Positions 48,815 through 59,835 of a stretch of 64,000 bases of DNA are shown one piece after another. The notes under the pieces are model-generated. The model made no database searches, was not told the DNA's origin, and was given only the letters and a program-made list of their open reading frames with translations. Numbering within the stretch: position 1 is the first letter of the stretch; the number at the start of each line of letters is the position of its first letter. Source of the DNA: Antiquaquibacter soli (GTDB taxonomy: Bacteria > Actinomycetota > Actinomycetes > Actinomycetales > Microbacteriaceae); the NCBI RefSeq assembly GCF_030580675.1, contig NZ_JAUQUB010000001.1:62001-126000 (forward strand), read 5' to 3'. Both the position numbers and the translations under genes were made by a program.

Positions 48815-49432
48815 TCAGAACGGCTCGGTCGCGACGGCGGAGAGGAACCCGCGGATGTCCTCGACCATGTCGACGGAGTCGCGGTTGAGCAGCCACTGCA
48901 CCTGGAGGCCGTCCATGAGCGCGATGAGTGCGCGGCTTGCCGCGGCCGGGTTGATGCCGGGGCGCAGCTGCCCCCGCTGCTCCATGTCGGTGAACGCCCC
49001 CGTGATCGACGAGGTGGTGTCCTGGTAGCGGTCGACGAAGAACGCGTGGGCGGGATGATCGGGCGAGGTCGCCTCGGCGGAGAGGATGCAGTAGAGCTCG
49101 ACGACCCCGGGGATGGTGGAGTTGTAGCGCACCAGCTCGATGAGGTCGGTGAGCGTCTTGCGGCCCGGTCCGCTGAAGTCGATCATGTCGCGCGCGTGGT
49201 CGTCGCGGCGTTCGAGCACGGCGGCGAGGAGGGCGCTCTTGTTCTGAAAGTGGTGCAGGAGCCCGGCTTCGCTCATGCCGACCTTGAGGGCGACGTCGCG
49301 CAGCGAGCCGGCCCGATAGCCGGATTGGGCGAACACCTCGAGGGCGGCTTCGAGGATGAGGCCGCGCTTCTCCTCGCTCTTCGCGTACGGTCCGCGCTTG
49401 CCTCGGGGGCGCGCGGTCTCGTCGATCGTCAC
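48815..49432 (-). CDS. TetR-family transcriptional regulator
   Basis: 205 residues: helix-turn-helix EAALEVFAQSGYRAGSLRDVALKVGMSEAGLLHHFQNK at about 27-64 and an all-helical ligand domain. A basic tail (ARPRGKRGPYAKSEEKR) precedes it. GTG 49432 follows CAGGAGTAATC. It shares a divergent promoter gap with the transporter-glycosidase operon, where a CTAGTG-GT-CACTAG palindrome lies, and is transcribed with GH2. It is presumably relieved by a sugar or glycoside ligand. Confidence 0.9.
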   Translation of the reverse strand: MTIDETARPRGKRGPYAKSEEKRGLILEAALEVFAQSGYRAGSLRDVALKVGMSEAGLLHHFQNKSALLAAVLERRDDHARDMIDFSGPGRKTLTDLIELVRYNSTIPGVVELYCILSAEATSPDHPAHAFFVDRYQDTTSSITGAFTDMEQRGQLRPGINPAAASRALIALMDGLQVQWLLNRDSVDMVEDIRGFLSAVATEPF

Positions 49433-49501
49433 GATTACTCCTGAGCTCTTACGGGTCTGCACTGACCTTATCCACCGGCTCGATCACTACTGTGTCATCC
49501 T

Positions 49502-49544
49502 CGAAAACAAAAATCTAGTGGTCACTAGGTTTTCGTGCTAGCGT
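49502..49544 (+). promoter_or_regulatory. TetR operator and likely promoter of the transporter-glycosidase operon
   Basis: CTAGTG-GT-CACTAG (49515-49528) is a palindrome, flanked by inverted CGAAAAC (49502-49508) and GTTTTCG (49529-49535). A candidate -10 TAGCGT (49539-49544) sits downstream, so the palindrome would overlap the -35 region (weak). The AT-rich stretch lies between TetR and the binding-protein gene. Confidence 0.6.
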
Positions 49545-49598
49545 CTCCACCCACGGCGGCTCACCGAGGAGTCGCCCTGAATCCGAAAGGGACCAAAG

Positions 49599-51116
49599 AT
49601 GTTCCGTTGGAAGGCCACAGCAGCCGTCGTGGCAGCCGCAGCGCTCGCGCTGACCGGCTGCGCGGCAGGGGACTCCGGTTCCGAAGGGTCGAGCACGCTC
49701 ACCCTCGGCGCCGTCTTCGCCCCCACCACGTTCGACCCGTCCGGCGCGGAGTGGGGCAACCGCGCCCCCTACTACCAGGCCGTCTACGACACCCTCCTCC
49801 TCGCGACCCCCGAGGGCACCATCGAGCCGTTCCTCGCGAGCGACTGGTCGTACAACGACGACAACACCGTCCTCACCCTGACCATCCGCGACGACGTCGA
49901 GTTCACCGACGGCACCAAGCTCACCGCCGATGTCGTCAAGCAGAACCTCGAGCGCTTCCAGACGGGCACCTCGCCCGACGCGGGCTACCTCTCCGGGATC
50001 ACGAGCATCGAGGCACCGGATGACACGACCGTCGTCATCACCCTCGGAGCCCCCGACCCCGCGCTCCTCAACTACTTCACCCGCGACCCCGGTCTCATCG
50101 GCAGCCCGGCGCAGTTCGACAGCGCCGACGCCGCGACCGACCCGATCGGCTCCGGCCCGTACATCCTGGACACGGCCACGACGGTGACGGGCACGAGCTA
50201 CGTGTACACCGCGAACCCGGACTACTGGAACCCCGACCTCCAGCACTACGACAAGCTCGTCATCAACGTGCTCGCCGACCCGACCGCCGCGCTCAACGCG
50301 ATCAAGGCGGGCGAGGCGAACGGCGTCAAGCTCGCGAGCAACGACAACCTCGCCGAGGTCGAGGGCGCCGGCTGGACCATCAACGCCAACGAGCTCGACT
50401 TCCAGGGCATGCTGCTGCTCGACCGCGCGGGAACGCAGAACCCGGCGCTCGCCGACGTCCGCGTGCGCCAGGCGATCAACTTCGCCTTCGACCGCGAGGG
50501 GATGCTGCAGGCCCTCCAGCTCGGCAACGGAACCGTGACCACGCAGGTCTTCCCGACCTCCAGCGCCGGCTACGACCCCGAGCTCGACTCGTACTACACG
50601 TACGACCCGGAGAAGGCGAAGGAGTTGCTCGCCGACGCGGGCTACGCGGACGGCCTCACCATCCAGATGCCGACCGTGTCGCTCCTGGGCGCCGCGACCT
50701 ACACCCTCATCGAGCAGCAGCTCGCCGAGGTGGGCATCACGGTGGAGGGCGTCGAGACCCCGGCAGAGAACTTCATCGCCGACCTCCTCGCGCCGAAGTA
50801 CCCGGCGTCGTTCATGGCTCTCGAGCAGAACCCGGACTGGCAGCTCATCCAGTTCATGATCGCGCCGACGGCCGTCTTCAACCCGTTCAAGTACGAGGAC
50901 CCCGAGGTTGACGCCCTCATCCAGAAGATCCAGTTCGGCGACGAGGCCACCCAGGCCGAGGGCGCTGCTGAGCTGAACAAGTACATCGTCGAGCAGGCGT
51001 GGTTCGCTCCCTTCTACCGGGTGCAGGGCAGCGTCGCGACGGACGCGAACACGACGGTCGAGATGCTCCCGACCAACGCGTACCCGGCGATCTACGACTT
51101 CCAGCCCAAGGGCTAG
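49599..51116 (+). CDS. Family 5 (oligopeptide/oligosaccharide) ABC binding lipoprotein
   Basis: 505 residues: signal peptide with lipobox LTGC (Cys21), then the extracellular solute-binding family 5 fold: TLTLGAVFAPTTFDPS, YYQAVYDTLLLATPEG, WSYNDDNTVLTLTIRDDVEFTDGTKLTADVVKQNLERF and LADVRVRQAINFAFDREGML. Such proteins bind peptides, but some in sugar loci bind oligosaccharides (xyloglucan, beta-glucoside types). With five carbohydrate-active genes downstream, a glycoside ligand is likely. A hairpin after the stop may raise its level over the downstream genes. Confidence 0.92.
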   Translation: MFRWKATAAVVAAAALALTGCAAGDSGSEGSSTLTLGAVFAPTTFDPSGAEWGNRAPYYQAVYDTLLLATPEGTIEPFLASDWSYNDDNTVLTLTIRDDVEFTDGTKLTADVVKQNLERFQTGTSPDAGYLSGITSIEAPDDTTVVITLGAPDPALLNYFTRDPGLIGSPAQFDSADAATDPIGSGPYILDTATTVTGTSYVYTANPDYWNPDLQHYDKLVINVLADPTAALNAIKAGEANGVKLASNDNLAEVEGAGWTINANELDFQGMLLLDRAGTQNPALADVRVRQAINFAFDREGMLQALQLGNGTVTTQVFPTSSAGYDPELDSYYTYDPEKAKELLADAGYADGLTIQMPTVSLLGAATYTLIEQQLAEVGITVEGVETPAENFIADLLAPKYPASFMALEQNPDWQLIQFMIAPTAVFNPFKYEDPEVDALIQKIQFGDEATQAEGAAELNKYIVEQAWFAPFYRVQGSVATDANTTVEMLPTNAYPAIYDFQPKG

Positions 51117-51124
51117 TCGGATTC

Positions 51125-51165
51125 GGGATGCCCGGTCGCGCCTCACGCGGCCGACCGGGCATCCC
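51125..51165 (+). terminator. Intra-operon hairpin after the binding-protein gene
   Basis: Perfect 14-bp stem GGGATGCCCGGTCG / CGACCGGGCATCCC with a 13-nt loop, eight bases after the binding-protein stop and before the permease gene. It matches the placement of the hairpin at 20409. Probable attenuator or mRNA stabiliser. Confidence 0.7.
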
Positions 51166-51203
51166 ACCCCCACCTCCTCGACCCTCACACCACAGGGACG
51201 CTC

Positions 51204-52145
51204 ATGCTCCAGTTCATCCTTCGACGCCTGCTGTCGGGTGTCGTGCTCGTCTTCGTCATCACCGTCGTGGCGTTCTCCCTTCTCTACGCGGGAGGCGGCG
51301 ACATCGCCCGCCGCATCCTCGGCCAGAACGCCACCCAGGACATCGTCGACCGCAAGGCCGCCGAGCTCGGCCTCACCCGCCCCCTGTGGGAGCAGTACGG
51401 CGACTGGTTCAGCCACGCCGTCACCGGCGACTTCGGCCGCTCCTGGTTCACCGGCCAGCTCGTCATGAACGGCGTCTCCAGCCGACTGGCCGTCACCCTC
51501 TCCATCGTCATCGGCGCGACCCTCCTCGCCGCCATCGTCTCCGTCTTCCTCGGGGTGCTCGCCGCCGTCCGGGGCGGCGCCGTCGACCGGGTCGTCCAGG
51601 TCGGCTCGGTACTGGGGTTCGCGATCCCCGGCTTCCTCATCGCCCTCGGCCTCGTCATCGTCTTCGCCATCAACCTCAAGTGGTTCAAGGCGACCGGGTA
51701 CATCCCGATCACGACCTCGTTCGCAGGCTGGCTCACCTCGGTGACCCTGCCGATCATCGCCCTCTCGATCGGCGTCATCGCGACCGTCGCCCAGCAGGTG
51801 CGCGGCTCGGTGATCGACGCGCTCGAGCGCGACTACGTGCGCACCCTGCGCAGCCGCGGGCTCAGCATGCGCCGCGTCGTCGCCAAGCACGTGCTCCGCA
51901 ACGCGGGCGGCCCCGCTCTCGCGGTGCTCGCCGTCCAGTTCGTCGGCCTGCTCTCCGGGGCGGTCATCGTCGAGCAGATCTTCGCCCTCCCCGGCCTCGG
52001 GCAGATGGCCGTGCAGGCCACGAGCTCCGCCGACATCCCCATCGTCATGGGCCTCGTCACCGTCATGGCGGTCATCGTCGTGATCGTCAACCTGGCCATC
52101 GACCTCGCGCAGGCCGCGCTCAACCCGAAGGTGAGGCTCTCATGA
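51204..52145 (+). CDS. Oligopeptide-type ABC transporter permease (DppB-like)
   Basis: 313-residue membrane protein with six hydrophobic helices. DppB signatures: LQFILRRLLSGVVLVFVITVVAFSLL, the GDFGRSWFTGQLV loop, and the EAA motif region IDALERDYVRTLRSRGLSMRRVVAKHVLRNA, with VIVEQIFALPGLGQM. ATG 51204 follows ACAGGGACGCTC. It overlaps the next gene by four bases (ATGA). Confidence 0.92.
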   Translation: MLQFILRRLLSGVVLVFVITVVAFSLLYAGGGDIARRILGQNATQDIVDRKAAELGLTRPLWEQYGDWFSHAVTGDFGRSWFTGQLVMNGVSSRLAVTLSIVIGATLLAAIVSVFLGVLAAVRGGAVDRVVQVGSVLGFAIPGFLIALGLVIVFAINLKWFKATGYIPITTSFAGWLTSVTLPIIALSIGVIATVAQQVRGSVIDALERDYVRTLRSRGLSMRRVVAKHVLRNAGGPALAVLAVQFVGLLSGAVIVEQIFALPGLGQMAVQATSSADIPIVMGLVTVMAVIVVIVNLAIDLAQAALNPKVRLS

Positions 52146-53925
52146 CCGAGCTCACGACCCCGATCGCGCCGGCGGCGGCGCGCGTCTCGCTCCTGCGCCG
52201 ACTCCTGCGCAACCCTGTGGGCGTCGTCTCGCTCGCGTTCCTCGCGATCGTCGGCCTCGTCGCGGTCATCGGCAGTGCTCTTGCGCCGTACGACCCGAAC
52301 CTCGCATCCCTGCAACTCGTGCTCGCGCCACCGAGCCCGGACCACATTCTCGGCGCCGACAGCGCCGGTCGAGACGTGCTCTCGCGGCTGCTCGCGGCCA
52401 CCCAGATCTCGATCGCCGCGGCTCTCCTCGGCCTCGTCGTCGCGCTCGTCGTCGGCGTGACCGCGGGCCTCATCGCGGGCTATTACGGCGGTTGGTTCGA
52501 CCAGGTCTCGTCGTGGTTCACGGGACTGGTCATGGCGCTGCCCGGCATCGTCGTGCTGCTCGCCGCCCGCGCGGTCGTCGGCCCGTCGGTCTGGTACTCG
52601 ATGCTCATCTTCGGCGTGCTGCTGTCGCCCGCGTACTTCCGGCTCGTCTACGCGGCGGTCACGGCGGTGAAGAACGAGCTGTACGTGGATGCGGCGCGCG
52701 TCTCGGGTCTCAGCGACCTGCGGATCATCGCGCGACACATCCTCTCCGTCGTGCGGGCGCCCGTCATCATCCAGTCGGCGATCATCGCGGGAATCGCGAT
52801 CGCGATCCAGTCCGGGCTCGAGTTCCTCGGCCTCGGCGACATGTCGGTGCCGACGTGGGGTTCGATGCTCAACGACGGCTTCTCCAACATCTACAAGGCG
52901 CCGCTGCTCATGCTGTGGCCGTCGCTCGCGATCGGCCTCACCTGCATGGCGCTCGTGCTGCTCGCCAACGCGATGCGCGACGAGCTCGAGCGCTCGGTGC
53001 GGCCGGTCGGCCGCCGTCGCCGTCGGGCAGCTGCGGTGGTCGCCGAGGAGCGGCCCGCCGTCGTGGTTCACGCGGATGACGCGAAGACCCGCACCGGGGA
53101 GGTCCTGCTCTCGGTCCGCGACCTCGTCGTCGGCTACGACAAGCCCGACGGCAGCCTCACTCGCGTGGTGCGCGGCGTCTCCCTCGACATCCGTCGCGGC
53201 GAGGTGCACGGCCTCATCGGCGAGTCCGGTTCCGGCAAGACCCAGACCGCCTTCGCCGTGCTCGGCCTGCTGCCCGCGGGCGGCCGGGTCGTCTCCGGCT
53301 CGATCGGCTTCGACGGGCTCGAGCTCGCCGGTGCGGGCGAGAAGGTGTACCGCGGCGTGCGCGGCTCGCGCATCGCCTATGTCCCCCAGGAGCCGATGTC
53401 GAACCTCGACGGCGCCTTCACGATCGGCAGCCAGCTCGTCGAGCCCATGCGGCTGACGCTCGGCATCTCGAAGGCCGAAGCGAAGGAGCGCGCACTCGGT
53501 CTTCTCGAGCGGGTGGGCATCCCGAACCCGAAGCGCACGTTCGCGGCGTACCCGCACGAGATCTCGGGCGGGATGGCCCAGCGCGTGCTCATCGCCGGTG
53601 CCGTGTCGTGCGACCCGGAGCTGCTCATCGCCGACGAGCCCACGACGGCCCTTGACGTCACCGTGCAGGCGGAGGTGCTCGACCTCGTGCGCGACCTGCA
53701 GGAGGAGCGCCAGATGGGCCTGCTGCTGGTCACCCACAACTTCGGCGTCGTCGCCGACCTGTGCGACCGGGTCTCGGTCATGCAGTCGGGCCTCATCGTC
53801 GAGACCGGCCCCGTGCGGTCGATCTTCGCGCACGCGGAGCATCCGTACACGCAGTCCCTGCTCGACGCGATCCTCGAGGACGGCCCCGCGCGGGGCGCCC
53901 TCGCCGGCACCCCGGAGGTGGCCCG

Positions 53926-53929
<4 letters not shown>
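52142..53929 (+). CDS. Fused DppC-like permease and DppD-like ATPase
   Basis: 595 residues. Residues about 1-290 form a DppC-like permease: LGADSAGRDVLSRLL, VDAARVSGLSDLRIIARHIL (EAA motif) and SGLEFLGLGDMSVPTWGSML. After an Arg/Ala linker, residues about 315-595 are an ATPase with Walker A GESGSGKTQ, IAYVPQEPMSNLD, signature ISGGMAQRVLIAGA and Walker B LLIADEPTTALD, and the family tail HPYTQSLLDAI. Such permease-ATPase fusions occur in actinobacterial dipeptide-type transporters. It joins the separate ATPase at 53926, which overlaps its stop. Confidence 0.92.
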
Positions 53930-54800
<871 letters not shown>

Positions 54801-54804
<4 letters not shown>

Positions 54805-57227
54805 CCCCCGCACCCGCCCCCCTGCAGGAGCTGCTCGCGCAGCTCACCCTCGAGGAGAAGGTGCAGCTCGTCACGGGCCGCGACTTCTGGACGACCGTGC
54901 CGATCGAGAAGATCGGGCTGCGCTCGATGGTGCTCTCCGACGGCCCCGCCGGGGTTCGCGGCCCCGTGTGGGACGAGCGCGACCCCTCCCTCAACCTGCC
55001 GAACGCGACCTCCCTGGCCGCATCGTGGGATGCAGCACTCGCGTACCGCTACGGCGGCGTCTCGGCCTCCGAGGCCCGCCGCAAGGGCGTCGACGTCGTG
55101 CTCGGCCCGACGATCAACCTGCACCGCTCGCCGTTCGGCGGTCGCACCTTCGAGGCCTTCAGCGAGGACCCGGAGCTCACCGCCGTGCTCGGCGCCGCCT
55201 ACGTGCGGGGACTTCAGGACAACGGCGTCGCGGCGACCCCGAAGCACTATGTCGCCAACGACTCGGAGACCGACCGTTTCACCGTCGATGTCGAGCTCGA
55301 CGACCGCGCCCTGCGCGAGCTGTACCTGCTGCCGTTCGAGCGCGCCGTCGTCGAGGCCCGCACGTGGGCGATCATGAGCTCGTATAACTCGGTGCACGGC
55401 GTGACCCTCACCGAGAACGAGCTGCTCGAGAGTCCTCTTAACAGCGAGTGGGGTTTCGACGGCGTCGTCGTGAGCGACTGGACCGCCGTGCGCAGCGTCG
55501 CCGCAGCGTCCGCGTCGCAGGACCTCGCGATGCCCGGTCCGGACGGGGCGTGGGGGGATGCCCTCCTCGCCGCCATCCGCGACGGCCGCGTCGCCGAAGC
55601 GGACCTCGACCGCAAGGTGCTGCGCCTGCTCGCCCTCGCCGCGCGGGTCGGTGCGCTCGCGGGCTACTCAGCGGTCGAGCCCGCCCCCGTCGACGGTGTC
55701 GCGTTCGCGCGCGAGGCCGCGATCGAGGGGTCGGTGCTCCTGAAGAACGCGGGCGAGCTGCCGTGGGATGCCTCGGCTCTCTCCCGAGTGGCGGTGATCG
55801 GGCACAACGCCCGCGACGCCCGCACCCAGGGTGGTGGCTCGGCGACGGTCATCCCGGAGCACGTCGTCTCGCCGCTCGAAGCGGTCCGTGCCGCCCTTCC
55901 GGGTGCGCGCGTCGATTACGCGGTGGGCGCCGTCGTGCAGGAGGGGTTGTCGGAGCTCCCGCTCGAGCAGCTTGTCAACCCGGTGACGGGAGAGCCGGGC
56001 ATCCGCGTCTCCTTCCTCGACGCCGACGGCATCGAGCTCTTCGCGGAGGACCGTCGCGCGACCGCCCTCGTGTGGTTCGGCGGCGACGCCCCGATCGCCC
56101 GATCGAGCGCGCTGCGCCTCTCGACCACGTACACGCCTGCCGAGTCGGAGCGCGTGCGCCTCGGCTTCGCGAGCGCGAAGCCCGGCAAGGTGTGGGTCGA
56201 CGGCGAGCTGATCGTCGACGAGTCGCCCGTGGTCGACGGCACCGATCTCGGCGCCGCGTTCCTCAATCCGCCGGCCGCGACGGCCGCCGTCGACACGGTC
56301 GCCGGTACCCCGATCGAGCTCGTCGTCGAGTTCGCCCTCGGGTCGACGGGCGGCGCCCTTGACAACGCCCTGAGTGTCACCGTGGGCCTCGCCCCCGACA
56401 ACTCCGACCCGGACTTGCTTCTGCGCGAGGCCGCCGAGGCGGCATCGGCGGCGGACGTCGCGATCGTCGTCGTCGGCACGAACTCGCGTGTCGAGTCCGA
56501 GGGCTTCGACCGCTCCGACCTCGACCTGCCCGGCCGTCAGGACGAGCTCGTGCGCGCCGTCGCGGCGGCGAACCCGCGCACGATCGTCGTGGTCAACTCG
56601 GGCGCTCCCGTACTCCTGCCCTGGCGTGACGAGGTGGCCGCGATCGTCCTCGGCCACTTCGGCGGACAGGAGTTCGGCTCGGCGATCGCCGACGTGGTGT
56701 TCGGCGTCGCCGAGCCCGGCGGCCGGCTCACGACTTCGTGGCCGGCCGCCCTCGCCGACGTGCCCGTTCTCGATGTAACCCCCCAGGACGGTGTCCTGCG
56801 CTACGAGGAGGGCATCCACATCGGCTACCGCGCGTGGCTGCGCACGGATGCCGAACCGGCGTTCCCGTTCGGTGCGGGCACCGGGTACACGACATGGGAG
56901 CTCGGCTCCGCCACCGCGGCGGGGGCGGACGGCGGATTCGTCGTCACGGTACCGGTCGCCAACACCGGCGGCCGAGCCGGCAAGCAGGTCGTGCAGGTGT
57001 ACGCCGAGCGCGGCGAGTCCGCGGTCGAGCGCCCGGTGCGCTGGCTCGTCGGCTTCGCGGTCGTGCGTGCCGGAGCCGGAGAGTCCGTCGAGGCGAGCAT
57101 CCCGGTCACCGCGCGCTCGCTCTCGTACTGGGCCGACGGCTGGACGCTCGAGCCGGGGGAGTACACCCTGCGGGTCGGAACGTCCGTCGTCGACCTGCCG
57201 CAGTCGGTGACCGTCCGGGTGGACTGA
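54801..57227 (+). CDS. Glycoside hydrolase family 3 with PA14 insert
   Basis: 808 residues. The N-terminal barrel has TPKHYVANDSETDR (KHY, about 148) and the nucleophile Asp226 in VVVSDWTAVRS. A C-terminal alpha/beta domain has VAIVVVGTNSRVESEGFDRSDL and GAPVLLPW. About 380-510 is a PA14-like insert (LVWFGGDAPIARSSALRLST and VRLGFASAKPGKVWVDGELI), followed later by a fibronectin-III-like domain. PA14 GH3 enzymes are mostly beta-glucosidases. There is no signal peptide, so it works on imported glycosides. Starts at ATGA overlap. Confidence 0.92.
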
Positions 57228-58336
57228 TGAGCGTGCACGGTTACGCCGACCCGCGCCTCGAGCCGGTCCTCCAGCGGCTCGAGGCGGCGCTCGCCGCCGA
57301 CCCGGAGTACTCGTTCCAGGCTGCGGCGTACCGCCATGGCGACCGGGTGCTCGACGTGTGGGGCGGCCCCTCCCTCGGCGAGCACTCGGTGATCGTGCCG
57401 TTCTCGGTCACGAAGAACACGATCGGGCTCGTCGCGGGTCTGCTCGTGCAGCGCGGCGAGCTCGACCTCGATGAGCGCGTCGCCGCCTACTGGCCCGAGT
57501 TCGCCGCGAAGGGCAAGCAGGATGTCACCGTGCGCCAGCTCCTCTCGCACCAGGCCGGCCTGCCTCAGGCCAGCCCGGCGCTGTCGTGGGACGAGCTCCT
57601 CGACCCGCAGGTGGCGGCGGCCCGCCTCGCCGACACGACGCCGCTGTGGCACCCCGGCAGCGCTTTCGGCTACCACGCGGTCACGATCGGCACGCTCGCG
57701 TCGGAGCTCGTCTTCCGCATCACCGGGCTCACGCTGCAGCAGTACTACGAGCGCGAGATCCGCGCCCCGCGGGGCATCGACTTCTATCTGGGGCTCCCGG
57801 ATGCCGAGGCCTCGCGCCGCGCGACGGTGCTGCCGATCATCCCGCCCGCCGTCCTGCCTCCGCCCGAGTTCTGGTCGGTGCTCGGCCCGGTGGTGTGGAC
57901 GCACGCGGGGCCCCCGATGGATACCGCGAACGATCCGAAGTCGTGGCGGTTCGGGCATCCCTCGACGTCGGGCACCGGCTCGGCGCGCGGTCTCGCCCGG
58001 CTGTTCGCGTCGGCGGTGACGGGGCTCGAGGGACAGGCGCCGTTCCTCACGGCCGAGACGGTCGCGATGATCGGGCAGCAGCAGGTGCGCGGCTACGACG
58101 AGGTGCTCGGCCAGCCGCACCGGGCGCACGCGATCGTGTTCCAGAAGCCGACCCCGGCGCTCGCGTTCGGCGGTCCGCGGGCGTTCGGCCACGACGGCGC
58201 GCAGGGCTGCCTCGCGGTCGTCGACCCCGACTCCGGCCTCGCGTTCGCGTACACCGTCGCCCGCGGGCCGTGGCCGGGTGGTGCCGATCCGCGCGCGCTG
58301 GCACTGGCGACCGACATCCCCCGACTGCTGGACTAG
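57227..58336 (+). CDS. Serine-beta-lactamase-fold hydrolase (EstB-like)
   Basis: 369 residues with the class C beta-lactamase/esterase motifs: Ser60 and Lys63 in SVTKNT, LLSHQAGLPQ, the Tyr of FGYHAVTIGTLASE, and HDGAQGCLAVVDP near the end. No signal peptide is visible, so it acts in the cytoplasm, probably as an esterase removing acyl groups from imported glycosides. It is not a resistance enzyme by context. TGATG overlap with the GH3 stop. Confidence 0.85.
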   Translation: MSVHGYADPRLEPVLQRLEAALAADPEYSFQAAAYRHGDRVLDVWGGPSLGEHSVIVPFSVTKNTIGLVAGLLVQRGELDLDERVAAYWPEFAAKGKQDVTVRQLLSHQAGLPQASPALSWDELLDPQVAAARLADTTPLWHPGSAFGYHAVTIGTLASELVFRITGLTLQQYYEREIRAPRGIDFYLGLPDAEASRRATVLPIIPPAVLPPPEFWSVLGPVVWTHAGPPMDTANDPKSWRFGHPSTSGTGSARGLARLFASAVTGLEGQAPFLTAETVAMIGQQQVRGYDEVLGQPHRAHAIVFQKPTPALAFGGPRAFGHDGAQGCLAVVDPDSGLAFAYTVARGPWPGGADPRALALATDIPRLLD

Positions 58337-58350
58337 ACCGCGGAAGAACG

Positions 58351-59835
58351 ATGACGTACCCCAACCCCCTGATCCCGGGCTTCAACCCCGACCCGAGCGT
58401 CGTGCGCGTCGGCGACGACTTCTACCTCGCGACGAGCACGTTCGAGTACCTGCCGGGCATCCCGATCTACCATTCCCGCGACTTCGTGGAGTGGACGCAC
58501 ATCGGCAACGTCGCCACCCGGCCCGGCCAGCTCGGGGTCGAGAACGTGCCGACGGCGGGCGGCGCATGGGCGCCGACGATCCGGCACCGCGACGGTGTTT
58601 TCCACCTCGTCGTGACCGACGCATTCGGTCGCGGCACACTGCACTTCACCGCCACCGATCCGGCGGGCCCGTGGAGCGACGGCGTCGTGCTCGACGGCAT
58701 CGACGGCATCGACCCGGACCTCGCGTGGAGCGAGGATGGCACGGCCTACATCACCTACTCGGGGCTCGGCGTGAACCCCGCGCTCCCCACCTTCATGAGC
58801 CATCGCGGGATGCTGCAGGCCCGTGTCGACCTCGACTCGGGCCGCGCGCTCGAGGAGCCGCGCACCGTGTGGTCGGGCGTCGGCGGCAAGTTCCCGGAGG
58901 CGCCGCACCTCTACCGCATCGGCGAGTGGTGGTACCTCGTGATCGCCGAGGGCGGCACGGAGCGCGGGCACAGCGTGAGCGTCGCCCGCTCGTCGAGCCC
59001 CGAGGGCCCGTTCGAGCCGGCGCCCGGCACGCCGCTGCTCACGGCGCGCGGCACGGATCGCCCCGTCCAGAACACCGGCCACGGCGACCTCGTTCTCGGC
59101 CCGGACGGGCAGTGGCTCCTCGTGCTGCTCGGTGTCCGGCCCCGGTCGATGACGCAGGCGTTCTCGGCGCTCGGTCGCGAGACGTTCGTGACGACGCTCG
59201 AGTGGCGGGACGGCTGGCCGGTGTTCGAGCCGGTGCAGCTGAACCCACGGCCCGCGAGCGGGTACCGCGAGGGGTTCGCGTCCGGCCTCGGCCCGGAGTG
59301 GGTCGCGGTGCGGCGGCAGCCGGAGTCCGTCGGGTCGGTGACCGGCGGAGCTCTCGTGCTGCGGGCGGACGGGTCATCCCTGTCCGACCCGGCGCCCGCC
59401 TTCCTCGGCCGCCGCCAGCAGCACCAGACCGCCGCGGTGACGGCTCGGGTGTCGGCGACGGACGGGGTCGGCGGGCTCGCCGTGCGCTACGACGAGCGCT
59501 TCCACTACTCGATCGTCGTGGGCGGCGGTCGCATCGTCGCTTGGGCGTGCATCTCGGGCTTCGAGCGCGTCGAAGAGCTGGCGTTCGACGGCGGCTCGGT
59601 CGAGCTCGAGCTGTCGAGCGCGCCGCCGCAGGGCGACCCCTTCGAGAACCCGACCTCCGACCTCGTGACCCTCGCGGCCCGTATCGGCGGAGAGCGCCGC
59701 GTACTGCTCGAGGTCGACGGCCGCTACCTCTCCTCCGAGGTCGCGGAGTCGTTCACCGGTCGCGTCGTCGGCGTGGTCGCCCTCGAGGGCGAGGTCTCCG
59801 TGGACTGGTTCGCGTACGAAGGGTCGAACGAATGA
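58351..59835 (+). CDS. Glycoside hydrolase family 43 (xylosidase/arabinofuranosidase-like)
   Basis: 494 residues: a five-bladed propeller with general base Asp14 in GFNPDPSVVRVGDDFYLATST, Asp121 in GIDPDLAW and general acid Glu183 in KFPEAPHLY, then a GH43-C2-type beta-sandwich (PRPASGYREGFASG and LRADGSSLSDPAPAFLGRRQQH). This subfamily trims xylose or arabinose from oligosaccharides in the cytoplasm. ATG 58351 follows GGAAGAACG. It is close to, but does not overlap, the preceding gene. Confidence 0.9.
   Translation: MTYPNPLIPGFNPDPSVVRVGDDFYLATSTFEYLPGIPIYHSRDFVEWTHIGNVATRPGQLGVENVPTAGGAWAPTIRHRDGVFHLVVTDAFGRGTLHFTATDPAGPWSDGVVLDGIDGIDPDLAWSEDGTAYITYSGLGVNPALPTFMSHRGMLQARVDLDSGRALEEPRTVWSGVGGKFPEAPHLYRIGEWWYLVIAEGGTERGHSVSVARSSSPEGPFEPAPGTPLLTARGTDRPVQNTGHGDLVLGPDGQWLLVLLGVRPRSMTQAFSALGRETFVTTLEWRDGWPVFEPVQLNPRPASGYREGFASGLGPEWVAVRRQPESVGSVTGGALVLRADGSSLSDPAPAFLGRRQQHQTAAVTARVSATDGVGGLAVRYDERFHYSIVVGGGRIVAWACISGFERVEELAFDGGSVELELSSAPPQGDPFENPTSDLVTLAARIGGERRVLLEVDGRYLSSEVAESFTGRVVGVVALEGEVSVDWFAYEGSNE

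Noticed and set aside
57227-58336. Beta-lactamase-fold gene as an antibiotic-resistance gene
   Set aside because: No signal peptide, EstB-like motifs and a glycosidase operon context point to an intracellular esterase.
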